Positions 13,450-21,944 of a stretch of DNA of 64,000 bases are shown one piece after another (position 1 is the first letter of the stretch; every line of letters starts with the position of its first letter). This DNA is from Takifugu bimaculatus (taxonomy: Eukaryota; Chordata; Actinopteri; Tetraodontiformes; Tetraodontidae). A program made the position numbers and the translations under genes. Below the pieces are notes generated by a model. The model searched no databases and was not told the DNA's origin. It worked only from the letters and a program-made list of their open reading frames with translations. Location of the stretch: positions 1,846,057-1,910,056 of the forward strand of contig CP034985.2 of the NCBI GenBank assembly GCA_004026145.2, written 5' to 3'.

Positions 13450-14150
13450 TTCATGCATATGCGCACTCTGTGACGTAAACGGAACCTTCCCTTCTTCAAG
13501 GATCGGATGTGAGCCCGTCTTCGGGGACGTGGGGATGGATTTGAAGCGTGCACACACTTCCTGGTGCATCCCTTACTTCCGGCGAAGATTAAAAATACGC
13601 TCTTAGCCTCGTAAGCTAGCTAGACGACTTGGGGGAAAAAGTTATGTCTGACGGAGAAGTGGATCTTAAACGAGGGATTCTGGAAATGGACTTTAATTCT
13701 GCCCCTTTCTTGCATGAATAGTAGACATTAGCCCAATGTCCATAGAGCCGGCACAGGCTACGAGACAACTGCAGAGGGTTAGTTTGTTGGAGCAAATAAC
13801 TCCCGACAGCTAGCATTAGCAGCAGGCCAGCCGGACAGAGCTAGCCCAGGTATTCTTAGGCCTGTGACTCTTGGCATTGTGGCAGACAACTGCACCTTTG
13901 GGTTGTTTTTAGCGGCTGTTTACACTCGTTATATACGGATGTAGATTGTGTTGCATATGTTTCAGATTAAGGTGGAGGCGCCTTTAATGCCCTGTCAGCG
14001 TCTCCCGGGAAGCTAACGTTTCATTGTGGGCCTTTAGGATGCGCAGATAGAAGCCGAGCCGAATGTGACGTGATGACACGGTCATGTTTATTTTGCTTCG
14101 CTTTGTAACTTGTTCTTTTATAGTAACTTACTGGCTGACGTCCGCTAGTG
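13450..14150 (+). promoter_or_regulatory. Probable map3k7 promoter and 5' leader
   Basis: Immediately upstream of the start codon, CpG content rises and promoter-type motifs appear: a CRE-like TGACGTAA at 13471-13478 beside ATGCGCAC, and an ETS-type ACTTCCGG at 13575-13582. There is no clear TATA box. Transcription start cannot be fixed from sequence. A leader intron is possible (CCAG/GTATTC near 13850; TTTTATAG at 14115-14122). Confidence 0.5.
13644..13721 (+). CDS. Possible upstream ORF in the map3k7 leader (25 codons)
   Basis: ATG at 13644 opens a 25-residue frame (begins MSDGEVDLKRGILEM) ending TAG at 13719-13721. It is acidic and hydrophilic and resembles nothing I recognise. If the leader is transcribed from near the ETS motif it would be a uORF; it could equally be chance. 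Confidence 0.2.
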   Translation: MSDGEVDLKRGILEMDFNSAPFLHE

Positions 14151-14243
14151 ATGTCTCTGTCGCTGCCGCCCGGCGATATACTTGAAACCCCTCCTGGATA
14201 TCCCTTTGAAGAAATCACCTATGAAGACATTAAAGTTGAGGAG
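14151..14243 (+). CDS. map3k7: map3k7 coding exon 1 (start codon)
   Basis: Encodes residues 1-31 from ATG at 14151 to VEE just before the glycine loop; phase 0 donor at 14244 (GTGGGC). The end (ITYEDIKVEE) matches the family motif IDYKEIEVEE. The first ~20 residues are unlike mammalian TAK1. The ATG is preceded by GCTAGTG, not an ideal Kozak context, but no in-frame upstream ATG was seen. A TTTTATAG at 14115-14122 could be a 3' splice site of a leader intron. Confidence 0.9.
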
Positions 14244-17200
14244 GTGGGCAGATGGATTCGGGTCGTCTGCACCCTCTGACGTCATTAAGGACCGGTGCTG
14301 AGGAGTAACTGGGTTCTGCTGGGTTTCAGGTGGTGGGAAGAGGCGCTTTCGGAGTCGTTTGCAAAGCCAAATGGAAAGGCAAAGACGTCGCCATCAAGAC
14401 AATTGAGAGTGAATCGGAGAGAAAAGCCTTCATCGTGGAGGTAGGGGCGCTGATCCGGGATCTGCCGGGCCAGCACTTCACACTGGACAACTCACCGGGT
14501 TCACTCCTGCCTCCTTTTGTCTCCAGCTCCGGCAGCTTTCACGCGTGAACCACCCCAACATCGTGAAGTTGTACGGCTCCTGCCACAACCCCGTAAGTCC
14601 ACTGGACTGTGCACCACTGACGGTCTCACGTAGACCTGCGGAGTCTGCTTGTGCTGGGAGTCCGCTACGGACCACCACCGAGGGTTTACAAGTCTTACTT
14701 TCCCCTGCTGGTGTCAGTATAAATCAATCATGCTGGCAACAGCAGGTGTATTTACCCAACGCCACAAACCAGAGGCCTTTTGTTTGGATTTTCAACATGC
14801 AGATATATGAAAAAATGTAGTTTTCACATACGTGGCCTGGACTGGACCCCCCTCCTGGCTGGATGTGGGGTCTCAGCAGGAGGGGGGTCCAGTCTAGGCC
14901 TGATGGACGCCGTCGGTGTTGCGTCCGTCTCTGACTCTTGTCTCTGCTGCTCAGGTGTGCCTGGTCATGGAGTACGCTGAAGGTGGCTCGTTATATAACG
15001 GTAAGGATGCTCGTGCACGTTCAACTGTGCCACTTCTGTCCACGTGCTCCCTCGCTACGCCCTTTCTGAGTGACGATTTAGCTACCTCTGGGTTGGTAGG
15101 GAACCTGGGAATGATGGGATGGCGCCCATAGAGCAGAAAGCGGCATTTACGTGCACAGTAGCACAAGAAAAAGCACCTGAGTCTATTTGTAGTGAGGCCT
15201 TATTTACAGAATAAAGTCTGGGGTTGATGTGAGTCTGGAGCTCTATTTCTTCTGGAAATTTCTGGATTTTTCCAGTTTTTGTCGATGCCCTGAACTACCA
15301 AAGGGAAGGTTCCCCGAACCAAAACCCACGTGCACTTTAGAAGTCAGCACAGCAAAGAAGAAGTGGGTTCAGGTCTTTGAGCAGCACAGCAGAGGGATGG
15401 AGCTGTAATATTTGGTGCTGGTGGGATTTTAACACCTGTTTCTACTTGGAAAAGGTGTTATATTTGCTTCTCAAGCATGGTTTATTACAACGTAGCTCCG
15501 TATGTGTGCTGCCTCCTCTGTGTGATGCGTCTGCAGCCACCGTCAGGCCGCTCAAATCATTGTGTGTCGTGTTGTGTTCTGGCTCCGCTGCAGCTCCAGC
15601 ATTCACAGCAGTCCAGCGTATTGTTCTACTCCTCTGGAGAGGAAAGTCTTTAAATTATTTCTTCTTTTAGGCTCATTTTCTGCACTAGAAAGTCAGGGGT
15701 GGATTCCTTCATTTTTGATTAAAGAGCCTGGCAGAGCTAAACACACCACAGGTGTGTTTTGGCGGCGGCGGACCCACGGTGCAGCCGTTCCACAACCCAA
15801 TCACGTTATCTGTGTCATCGGGTCAACAGCCAACTACTAATAACCATCATTAGCTTGTTGTTAGCGGTCGGCCAGTAGCCAGTGCTGTCTGCTACCGCTA
15901 GGCCATCACCAGTGGTCAAGGGGACATTTGGCAGGTCTCAGTACTGCATATGTCAGCCTGACATCACCTAAAGAGGCTCTTTAAAGGTGTCATAAATCAA
16001 GAATCAGTTTGGCGTTGGTTTACTCCAAGGATGTATTTCTCAAGTGTGTGTGTGTGGTTTGTTGTGACTGTGTTGTTTTGTCCCCAGTGCTGCACGGAGC
16101 TGAACCGCTGCCCTCTTACACAGCTTCCCACGCCATGAGCTGGTGTTTCCAGTGTTCCCAGGGTGTGGCCTACCTCCATGGCATGAAGCCAAAGGCTCTC
16201 ATTCACAGGGATCTCAAGCCTCCTAAGTATGTCGCTACGCTTCACCTCAGGCCTCGCTGGCATCACATCTCACCCAAAACACAAAAGGATCGACTTTCAA
16301 AGCTGCAGACACTGTCGCCTCCAGAGCTAGTAGGGTAGGAGAGCTAGCCAGGATGCTAGTAGGGAAACCTGCTTCTCCTCTTGACATTTTTGTGCTTTAA
16401 AAATGAGGGGGCAACCCCCACGGTGATGTTGGCCCCTCATGGGAGCACCATAATAGCAATGGTGATAACAATAATAATGAGGAGGAGGATTATTATAACA
16501 GTAATAACAATAATAAAAGGTTTCAACACTGGAACAGGCAGATGCTCTTTAGTCTCATTAATCTCACAGGCACCAAACGCTCCCAACAAAGGTTCCTGTT
16601 CTTGGAGTGAGTGTGTCAGGCCTGTGATGGCACCTGTCTTTGGTTTGTAGTCTTCTCCTAGTGGCAGGTGGGACGGTGCTGAAGATATGTGACTTTGGAA
16701 CAGCATGTGATATCCAGACCCACATGACCAACAACAAAGGGAGCGCAGCATGGATGGCCCCCGAGGTATTTGAAGGCAAGTATGAGTGTTCATGTTGGCT
16801 GTGCATGTGTTGCAGGCTCCCTTTCTCTAAAAAGTCCAACATGTGGGATGTCCTCGCGTGTCAACAGACCTTTATTCACCCAGTTCTAAATATAACGGCA
16901 GGACTCAGCTGTGGCCCCGGTCAGGCCCCTCGCCAGGATCTTATTTATCTTATTTGTGTTGACAAGGTGAAGCGACCTGTCAGGGGAGTGTTCATTCCCC
17001 AGGTGGGGGCAATTCTATCTGCCCCGTAACAGCGCTGCCATAGTTTCCCTGTCTGACAGGACCAGGGGTTGATCATAATGAGACATGGACCCGGCTGAGT
17101 ACTCACAGGGATGTTGGTTCTAGTCCCTCTCTTGGTTCTGGGAGCTGATTTGAGGAGTGCTGCAGGTCAGCAGATGCCCACTGGCCTGGTGGATCACCAC

Positions 17201-20200
17201 GCCTCAGCTGAGCTTTGAATAATGCCCCCCCTCTCTGCTCAGCTCCCTTTAGAAACCTGCTAATGGCAGAAAAGCTGCTGTGCGTTCAGAGATACTCGTG
17301 CACTCACCTGTCCATCTGTGTGCGTGTGTGTGTGTGATCTGTGCAGGCAGCAATTACAGTGAGAAGTGTGACGTGTTCAGCTGGGGCATCATTCTGTGGG
17401 AGGTGATCACGCGCAGTAAACCCTTCGATGAAATTGGCGGACCAGCGTTTCGCATTATGTGGGCCGTACATAATGGTGAGTACCCGGGGGGGGGGGGTCC
17501 AGGGACCGCATGTTTCACTAGCACATCTGCAGATGCTAGCAGATGTTAGTAGGTGCTAGCAGATGCAGCAGCTCACAGCTCAGGCCCGTTTTCCTTATGT
17601 TTCCTGCTTCCTGCTCCTCGGTCAGGCACAAGACCTCCTCTGATAAAAGATCTGCCCAAGCCCATCGAGAGCCTGATGACGCGCTGCTGGTCCAAAGACC
17701 CCTCGCAGCGTCCTTCCATGGAGGAAATAGTGAAGATCATGACTCATCTGATGAAGGTGAGCAAGGCCACAGCTTTTAGCCCACTGCTTTGTGGAGCTGG
17801 AGCCAGGAGTTCCCTCATGTTCTCTCTTCCCAGAGCAGAACTGGTCAGGCAGCTCCTGTTAGTGATGTGTAAAGCCAGAGTAGATCTAACAACCCTGAAC
17901 CTGTGTTCTGGTTAGCACCGTAGCCCCGAAGCACTGAGGTTCTCAGTTCGACTCCCCTGAACATCAGTAGAAACAATAAGAAGCTAACCGAGTTAGCACA
18001 GCCAGCTGCTAATTTCCACCCGTTCCCTCCTGGGGGGGTCAGAAAGTCTCCTCAATAGTCGGAATACAGGCAGAGGACGAGGACGAGCGCCTTCAGCTGC
18101 GGTCCTGGTGGAGTCCCCTTTTGGAGGAATGTCCCACAGTTCCTGGGCAGTTCCTTGTCTCACACACACCTGATTGGTTCTGCTCTCTGTTCAGTACTTT
18201 CCAGGATCTGATGAGCCGCTCCAGTATCCATACCAGTACTCAGAGGGGGGGCACAGCAACCCTGCCACCAGTACAGGTGAGTCTCTGGATGCTGCTCCTG
18301 TGGACGCTGCAGGACAGACTGCTGAGCGTGTGTCTCTGACAGGTTCCTACGTGGAGTACAGCGGCACCAGCATGAGCACCAGGAGCGACGCAAACATGGA
18401 GCACAGCGACTCTCTGCGGAGCAACGACACCATCAAGATCACGCCGCAGCTGTCCTCGCACGGCAAGACCAAGGTACTGGACACCTGCACGTGTCCTCTT
18501 CACTCTGGCTGGACGTGATGCTCAATCACAGGAGCCAGCAGCCCAGACTAGATCTTGATCAGAAACCTGTCTCCCTCTCTCTGTGTCTCCCTCTCTCTGT
18601 GTCTCCCTCTCTGTGTCTCCCTCTCTCTGTGTCTCCCTCTCTCTGTGTCTCCCTCTCTGTGTCTCCCTCTCTCTGCGTCTCCCTCTCGTCTCCCTCTCTC
18701 TGCGTCTCCCTCTCTGCGTCTCCCTCTCTGCGTCTCCCTCTCTGCGTCTCCCTCTCTCTGCGTCTCCCTCTCTCTGCGTCTCCCTCTCTCTCCGTCTCCC
18801 TCTCTCTGCGTCTCCCTCTCTGCGTCTCCCTCTCTCTGCGTCTCCCTCTCGTCTCCCTCTCTCTGCGTCTCCCTCTCTGCGTCTCCCTCTCTCTCCGTCT
18901 CCCTCTCTCTGTGTCTCCCTCTCTCTGTGTCTCCCTCTCTCTCCGTCTCCCTCTCTCTGTGTCCCCCTCTCTCTCCGTCTCCCTCTCTCTGTGTCTCCCT
19001 CTCTCTGTGTCTCCCTCTCTCTGCGTCTCCCTCTCTCTGCGTCTCCCTCTCTCTGCGTCTCCCTCTCTCTCCGTCTCCCTCTCTGCGTCTCCCTCTCTCT
19101 GCGTCTCCCTCTCTCTGCGTCTCCCTCTCTCTGCGTCTCCTCCTCTCTGCGTCTCCTCCTCTCTGCGTCTCCCTCTCTCTGCGTCTCCCTCTCTCCGTCT
19201 CCCTCTCTCTGCGTCTCCCTCTCTCTGCGTCTCCCTCTCTCTGCGTCTCCCTCTCTCTGCGTCTCCCTCTCTGCGTCTCCCCCTCTCTGCGTCTCCCCCT
19301 CTCTGTGTCTCCCCCTCTCTGTGTCTCCCTCTCTGTGTCTCCCTCTCTGTGTTTCCCTCTCTCTGTGTCTCCCTCTCTCTGCGTCTCCCTCTCTCTGCGT
19401 CTCCCTCTCTGTGTCCCCCTCCGTGTCTGCCTGTCTCCTTGTCCTGTTCAGGAGGAGCGACTCAGCACCCTTCCTCTGTCCAGGAGGGGCAGTGTTGAGA
19501 CCCTGTCTGCCAGGACTCAGTGTTTGTCCTCTTCTGACAACAAGCGCATGAGCGCCGACTTCTCAGAGCTGGAGCCCAAGATGCCGTTTGCACCAGCAGG
19601 TCAGGCTCCATTCCCACATGCAGCGCCACTCTCGTGAGTCCAGAGACACGAGGGTCCCAGGCTCCTCCCCTGGGGGGGACACACTCGTCTCTGCTCCGTC
19701 TTTCAAAGGAAGAAGGACGAGCATCAGATGAGGGTGTCCTCGTCAGGAAGCGCCCTGCTGTAATGAAGGAGGGGCTTTATCGGGGGGGGGGTTCTGATGC
19801 TCCTTGTTCCGACACCAGGCCGTCCCACAGCGGCCCCCACCACCACGCCGGGGGCCGTCTCGTGTGACGTCTCTCTCGCTGACAGTGTTGCTGCTGTCCC
19901 GGGCCTGGTGGGGTGCATGTCCCCCTGCACGTCTCCTGTGTTAGTCGCTCTGCATGTGTAAAGCTACCATTTCCTGTCTGCCTTAGTCTGCATCTGCATG
20001 CTTGTGTTTGTGGCTGTGCGTGTGTGTGTGTATGTGCGCGCGTGCGTGTGTGTGTGTATTTGCAGCACCCCCGCAGTATAAGCGAGGCCACCGTAAAACG
20101 GCATCGTTCGGCACCATTCTGGATGTCCCCGAGATCATCGTCACAGGTATCGGCGTCTCCGTGGCGGTGACCTCTCATCTATGTTGGACCAGGCTCACAA

Positions 20201-21944
20201 ACACTGGCTCACCAAAGCAACTCTGAGTCCAAAGTTTCCCCCCCCCTGATGGATCCTGCTGGGTCCAGGCAGCACCACGCTTCACCTTGAGACATAGATG
20301 AGAGGGGCACCTAGGAATGGGCTGTGGGGTGTCTCTGGCAGCCGTGCACGTGGGCCTGTCCTTGTCCATTGTAGTGGATGCAGTAAAAGCATGCTCCCCC
20401 CCCCTCTTCCACCCCGATGGTCAGAGCTGTTAGAGCAGAGGTGGGTCCAGTGGATCAGGGAGGGTTCCTAGAGGGGACGGCGGGCCAGCTGGAGCCTGGC
20501 CCCAGATTCAGTCCCTACCTGGTACCTGGGGGGGGGGGGGCTGAGAGGCTCCTCCTGGTGCTGTCTCCCGTCTGCTTGCTTCAGCCACACTCTCATTTGT
20601 AGCCACCTGATGAGCTCACACATGCTAGTTTAGCTCCATGCTAATTAGCGGCGCTTGATTAGGCTTGTTAGCAGGAACGAGTTAGCTGCAGTCATGTGAC
20701 CAGAGGCTGCAGCTGTAGTAAACACAACCGTCCAGTACGGACAGGGCGTCCTCGGGCTGATGGCAGAAACACCCCCCCACCTTCACGTCTCCTACCTGTT
20801 AGGGCTTTTCATCATCTTTTCTGGTGTGTCCATCTTGTCCTCAGCCTCGTGTGAGCCTCAGAGACGTCGGTCCGTACAGGATCTGTCCGTCAGCTCGGAC
20901 CACCGAGAGTCCGACCACGTAAGGACGCTTGGACACTTTGACCTTTTGACTTTGAAGCTGGCTGCTCGACTCTGGTGAGGAGTGACGGTGCTGCTGTGTT
21001 TTGTCTCTGTGTCCTGGAGCAGGGCAGCAGGAGCAGCAGCCGCTCCTCCAGCCCCAGCGTCAGGATGCCCCCCCCGGAGAAGACGGGCAGCAGAGCCTAC
21101 TTCTCCCCTGAGGACCCCACAGGTACTCCAGCACCTGTCGGAGCACCTTTTCTAGACTTTATTTGGTCTTACGGGGGGACGGTGGACGGTCTTCTCCTGA
21201 AGCAGCTGGACACATTGAGACGGTCAGGAAAGCTCCGCTGGTCCTCATGTTCAAACTCTTTGTTTCTCCTCAGACACCAACGGCTCAGACAACTCCATTC
21301 CCATGGCGTATCTCACCCTGGATCACCAGCTGCAGGTAAGCCGGCGCGTGTGCACGTGCGCGTGCGTGTGTTTGTCTCTATAGATGGACAGTCTAAAGGT
21401 CCCAGGACCAGAGTAAGGAGCCCATTGAATTAAGGCTGACTTGTCTCCACGTGAATGTTCTCGGCCGTCCAATATGGTGGGACAGTGTCCAGACGGGTGT
21501 CCCTGTCCAGTCGCTTGGACTCTTTATATCTTCTCTGTGCTGGTCAACAGAGCAGTTTGAAGCTTCTTGTCTCCTTCCAGCCTCTCACTCCTTGTCCAAA
21601 CTCCAAAGAGTCCATGGCTGTGTTTGAGCAGCACTGCAAGATGGCGCAGGAGTACCTGAAGGTGCAGACGGAGATCGCCCTGTTGATCCAGAGAAAGTAA
21701 GTGGAGCTGCTGGGGACACGACGGTGCTGGGGAGCTGTCTGACTCCTGTGTTGATGCCTGCAGGAAGGAGCTGATCGCTGAGCTGGACCAAGACGAGAAG
21801 GACCAGCAGAACACTTCTCGGCTGGTGCAAGAGCACAAGAAGCTCCTGGATGAGAACAAGAGCTTGTCCATGTACTTCCAGAACTGCAAAAAACAGCTGG
21901 AGCTCATCCGGGTACAGCAACAGAAGAGACAGGGGACATCCTGA
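14151..21944 (+). CDS. map3k7: map3k7 (TAK1) MAP kinase kinase kinase 7, complete coding region, 17 exons
   Basis: Serine/threonine kinase acting in the cytosol with TAB1 and TAB2/3, phosphorylating IKK and MKKs downstream of TGF-beta, IL-1, TNF and Toll receptors. Exons: 14151-14243, 14330-14440, 14527-14592, 14955-15000, 16088-16226, 16651-16775, 17347-17475, 17626-17756, 18195-18276, 18343-18473, 19452-19599, 20066-20146, 20845-20918, 21023-21122, 21274-21335, 21581-21696, 21764-21944. All phases join, giving 604 aa (577 without exon 12), against 606 and 579 for the two main human isoforms as I recall them. Visible motifs: glycine loop GRGAFG at residues 34-39, ATP lysine K54, HRDLKPPN at 145-152, CDFG at 165-168 (the cysteine targeted by 5Z-7-oxozeaenol in mammals), activation-loop T175 and T178, APE at 188-190, and a C-terminal TAB2/3-binding coiled coil. 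The N-terminus is short and lacks the Ser-rich run of mammals. All introns are GT-AG except probably intron 6. Confidence 0.97.
14330..14440 (+). CDS. map3k7: map3k7 exon 2: glycine-rich loop and ATP-binding lysine
   Basis: Residues 32-68, phase 0 at both ends. Contains VVGRGAFGVV (P-loop) and VAIK with catalytic Lys54, then the start of helix C (ESERKAFIVE). Acceptor TTTCAG at 14324-14329, donor GTAGGG at 14441. Confidence 0.96.
14527..14592 (+). CDS. map3k7: map3k7 exon 3: kinase N-lobe
   Basis: 22 codons, residues 69-90, LRQLSRVNHPNIVKLYG followed by SCHNP. Acceptor CTCCAG ends at 14526; donor GTAAGT at 14593. Phase 0. Confidence 0.96.
14834..14900. repeat. 24-bp inverted repeat (hairpin) in map3k7 intron 3
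   Basis: Arms 14834-14857 (GGCCTGGACTGGACCCCCCT...) and 14877-14900 pair with one mismatch around a 19-nt loop. No target duplication or transposon motif seen. Confidence 0.85.
14955..15000 (+). CDS. map3k7: map3k7 exon 4: hinge region
   Basis: 46 nt coding VCLVMEYAEGGSLYN plus the first base of the next codon, the kinase hinge. Donor GTAAGG at 15001. The exon begins 54 nt after the end of a 24-bp inverted repeat in the preceding intron. Confidence 0.95.
16088..16226 (+). CDS. map3k7: map3k7 exon 5: C-lobe with catalytic loop HRDLKPP
   Basis: 139 nt coding VLHGAEPLPSYTASHAMSW through HRDLKPP and two bases of the Asn codon. Catalytic Asp147 lies here. Acceptor CCCCAG, donor GTATGT at 16227; the AA/T split codon restores the invariant Asn152 across the intron. 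Confidence 0.96.
16651..16775 (+). CDS. map3k7: map3k7 exon 6: DFG and activation loop
   Basis: 125 nt coding LLLVAGGTVLKICDFGTACD, the activation loop with T175 and T178, and MAPEVFE. The 3' boundary is unusual: the most natural junction (GAAG/GCAAGT) makes a GC-AG intron. A GT-AG alternative shifts both sites by 4 nt (exon to 16779, next exon from 17351) and changes one residue, Ser to Asn. Confidence 0.9.
17347..17475 (+). CDS. map3k7: map3k7 exon 7: kinase C-lobe
   Basis: 129 nt coding GSNYSEKCDVFSWGIILWEV to MWAVHNG. The acceptor shows a tandem CAGGCAG (17344-17350), so a 4-nt alternative acceptor exists. Donor GTGAGT at 17476. Confidence 0.93.
17626..17756 (+). CDS. map3k7: map3k7 exon 8: end of kinase domain
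   Basis: 131 nt coding TRPPLIKDLPKPIESLMTRC, WSKDPSQRPSMEEIVKIMTHLMK. The Arg in SQRPSM is the conserved subdomain XI arginine. Acceptor GTCAG, donor GTGAGC, phase 0 out. Confidence 0.96.
17905..17962 (+). repeat. tRNA-like SINE-type fragment in map3k7 intron 8
   Basis: Reads GGTTAGCACCGTAGCCCCGA then GGTTCTCAGTTCGACTCCCC, a decayed form of the common fish GGTTAGCAC...GGGTTCGAATCCC repeat with pol III A/B-box-like parts. Too short and diverged to be a tRNA gene. Confidence 0.45.
18195..18276 (+). CDS. map3k7: map3k7 exon 9: post-kinase linker
   Basis: 82 nt coding YFPGSDEPLQYPYQYSEGGH then SNPATSTG, matching the segment just after the human kinase domain. Acceptor TTCAG, donor GTGAGT at 18277; phase 1 out. 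Confidence 0.95.
18343..18473 (+). CDS. map3k7: map3k7 exon 10: variable linker
   Basis: 131 nt coding SYVEYSGTSMSTRSDANMEH then SDSLRSNDTIKITPQLSSHG KTK in part. SDxNMEx and NDTIK are family anchors; the rest is diverged. Donor GTACTG at 18474 is weak, and the intron it opens is filled with a pyrimidine minisatellite. Confidence 0.9.
18569..19430 (+). repeat. Pyrimidine minisatellite filling map3k7 intron 10
   Basis: About 860 bp of units like CTCCCTCTCTCTGCGT (12-18 bp, with TGTG, TGCG and TCCG variants). It occupies nearly the whole intron and ends about 20 nt before the exon 11 acceptor. The three long Ser/Leu/Pro open frames across it are artefacts. Confidence 0.95.
19452..19599 (+). 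CDS. map3k7: map3k7 exon 11: Ser-rich linker
   Basis: 148 nt coding EERLSTLPLSRRGSVETL and KRMSADFSELEPKM, matching family motifs RLSLGASRGSSVESL and KRMSADMSEIEA. Acceptor GTTCAG directly follows the intronic pyrimidine minisatellite. Donor GTCAGG at 19600 is non-optimal but keeps phase 1. Confidence 0.93.
20066..20146 (+). CDS. map3k7: map3k7 exon 12: alternative 27-codon cassette exon
   Basis: 81 nt, phase 1 at both ends, so it can be skipped without a frameshift. It encodes YKRGHRKTASFGTILDVPEI, the counterpart of the cassette that distinguishes the long TAK1-B isoform from TAK1-A in mammals. Upstream is a GT/GC-alternating tract (about 20021-20058); 24 nt downstream begins one arm of an inverted repeat. 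Confidence 0.93.
20171..20305. repeat. Inverted repeat in map3k7 intron 12
   Basis: CCTCTCATCTATGT at 20171-20184 and its exact complement at 20292-20305, extendable by partly matching bases, spaced 107 nt. The first arm starts 24 nt after the cassette exon 12. Confidence 0.8.
20845..20918 (+). CDS. map3k7: map3k7 exon 13
   Basis: 74 nt coding SCEPQRRRSVQDLSVSSDHR ESDH in part; the RRRS-QDL motif is the family anchor (PRRRSIQDL in human). Acceptor CCTCAG, donor GTAAGG, phase 0 out. Confidence 0.94.
21023..21122 (+). CDS. map3k7: map3k7 exon 14
   Basis: 100 nt coding GSRSSSRSSSPSVRMPPPEK and a tail ending PEDPT. SSRSSSPSVRM is identical in the mammalian protein. Acceptor GAGCAG, donor GTACTC at 21123. 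Confidence 0.94.
21274..21335 (+). CDS. map3k7: map3k7 exon 15
   Basis: 62 nt coding DTNGSDNSIPMAYLTLDHQLQ in family-identical sequence; start of the TAB2/TAB3-binding C-terminal module. Donor GTAAGC, phase 0. Confidence 0.96.
21581..21696 (+). CDS. map3k7: map3k7 exon 16: C-terminal coiled coil
   Basis: 116 nt coding PLTPCPNSKESMAVFEQHCK then MAQEYLKVQTEIALLIQR, nearly identical to human. Acceptor TTCCAG, donor GTAAGT at 21697; phase 2 out. Confidence 0.96.
21764..21944 (+). CDS. map3k7: map3k7 exon 17: terminal coding exon
   Basis: Codes KELIAELDQDEKDQQNTSRL, VQEHKKLLDENKSLS and ends QQKRQGTS before TGA at 21942-21944, the family C-terminus. The heptad-like Leu/Glu/Lys pattern fits a coiled coil binding TAB2/3. 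Confidence 0.97.

Noticed and set aside
17905..17962. Possible tRNA gene from A/B-box-like words
   Set aside because: No cloverleaf or anticodon arm could be drawn; it fits a decayed interspersed repeat.
14951..18393. Minus-strand open frames across map3k7 exons
   Set aside because: Shadows of real + strand exons.
18491..19637. Three overlapping 320-360 residue open frames rich in Ser, Leu and Pro
   Set aside because: They are translations of the CTCCCTCTCTCTG minisatellite in three frames inside map3k7 intron 10; no stop codons arise in such pyrimidine sequence.
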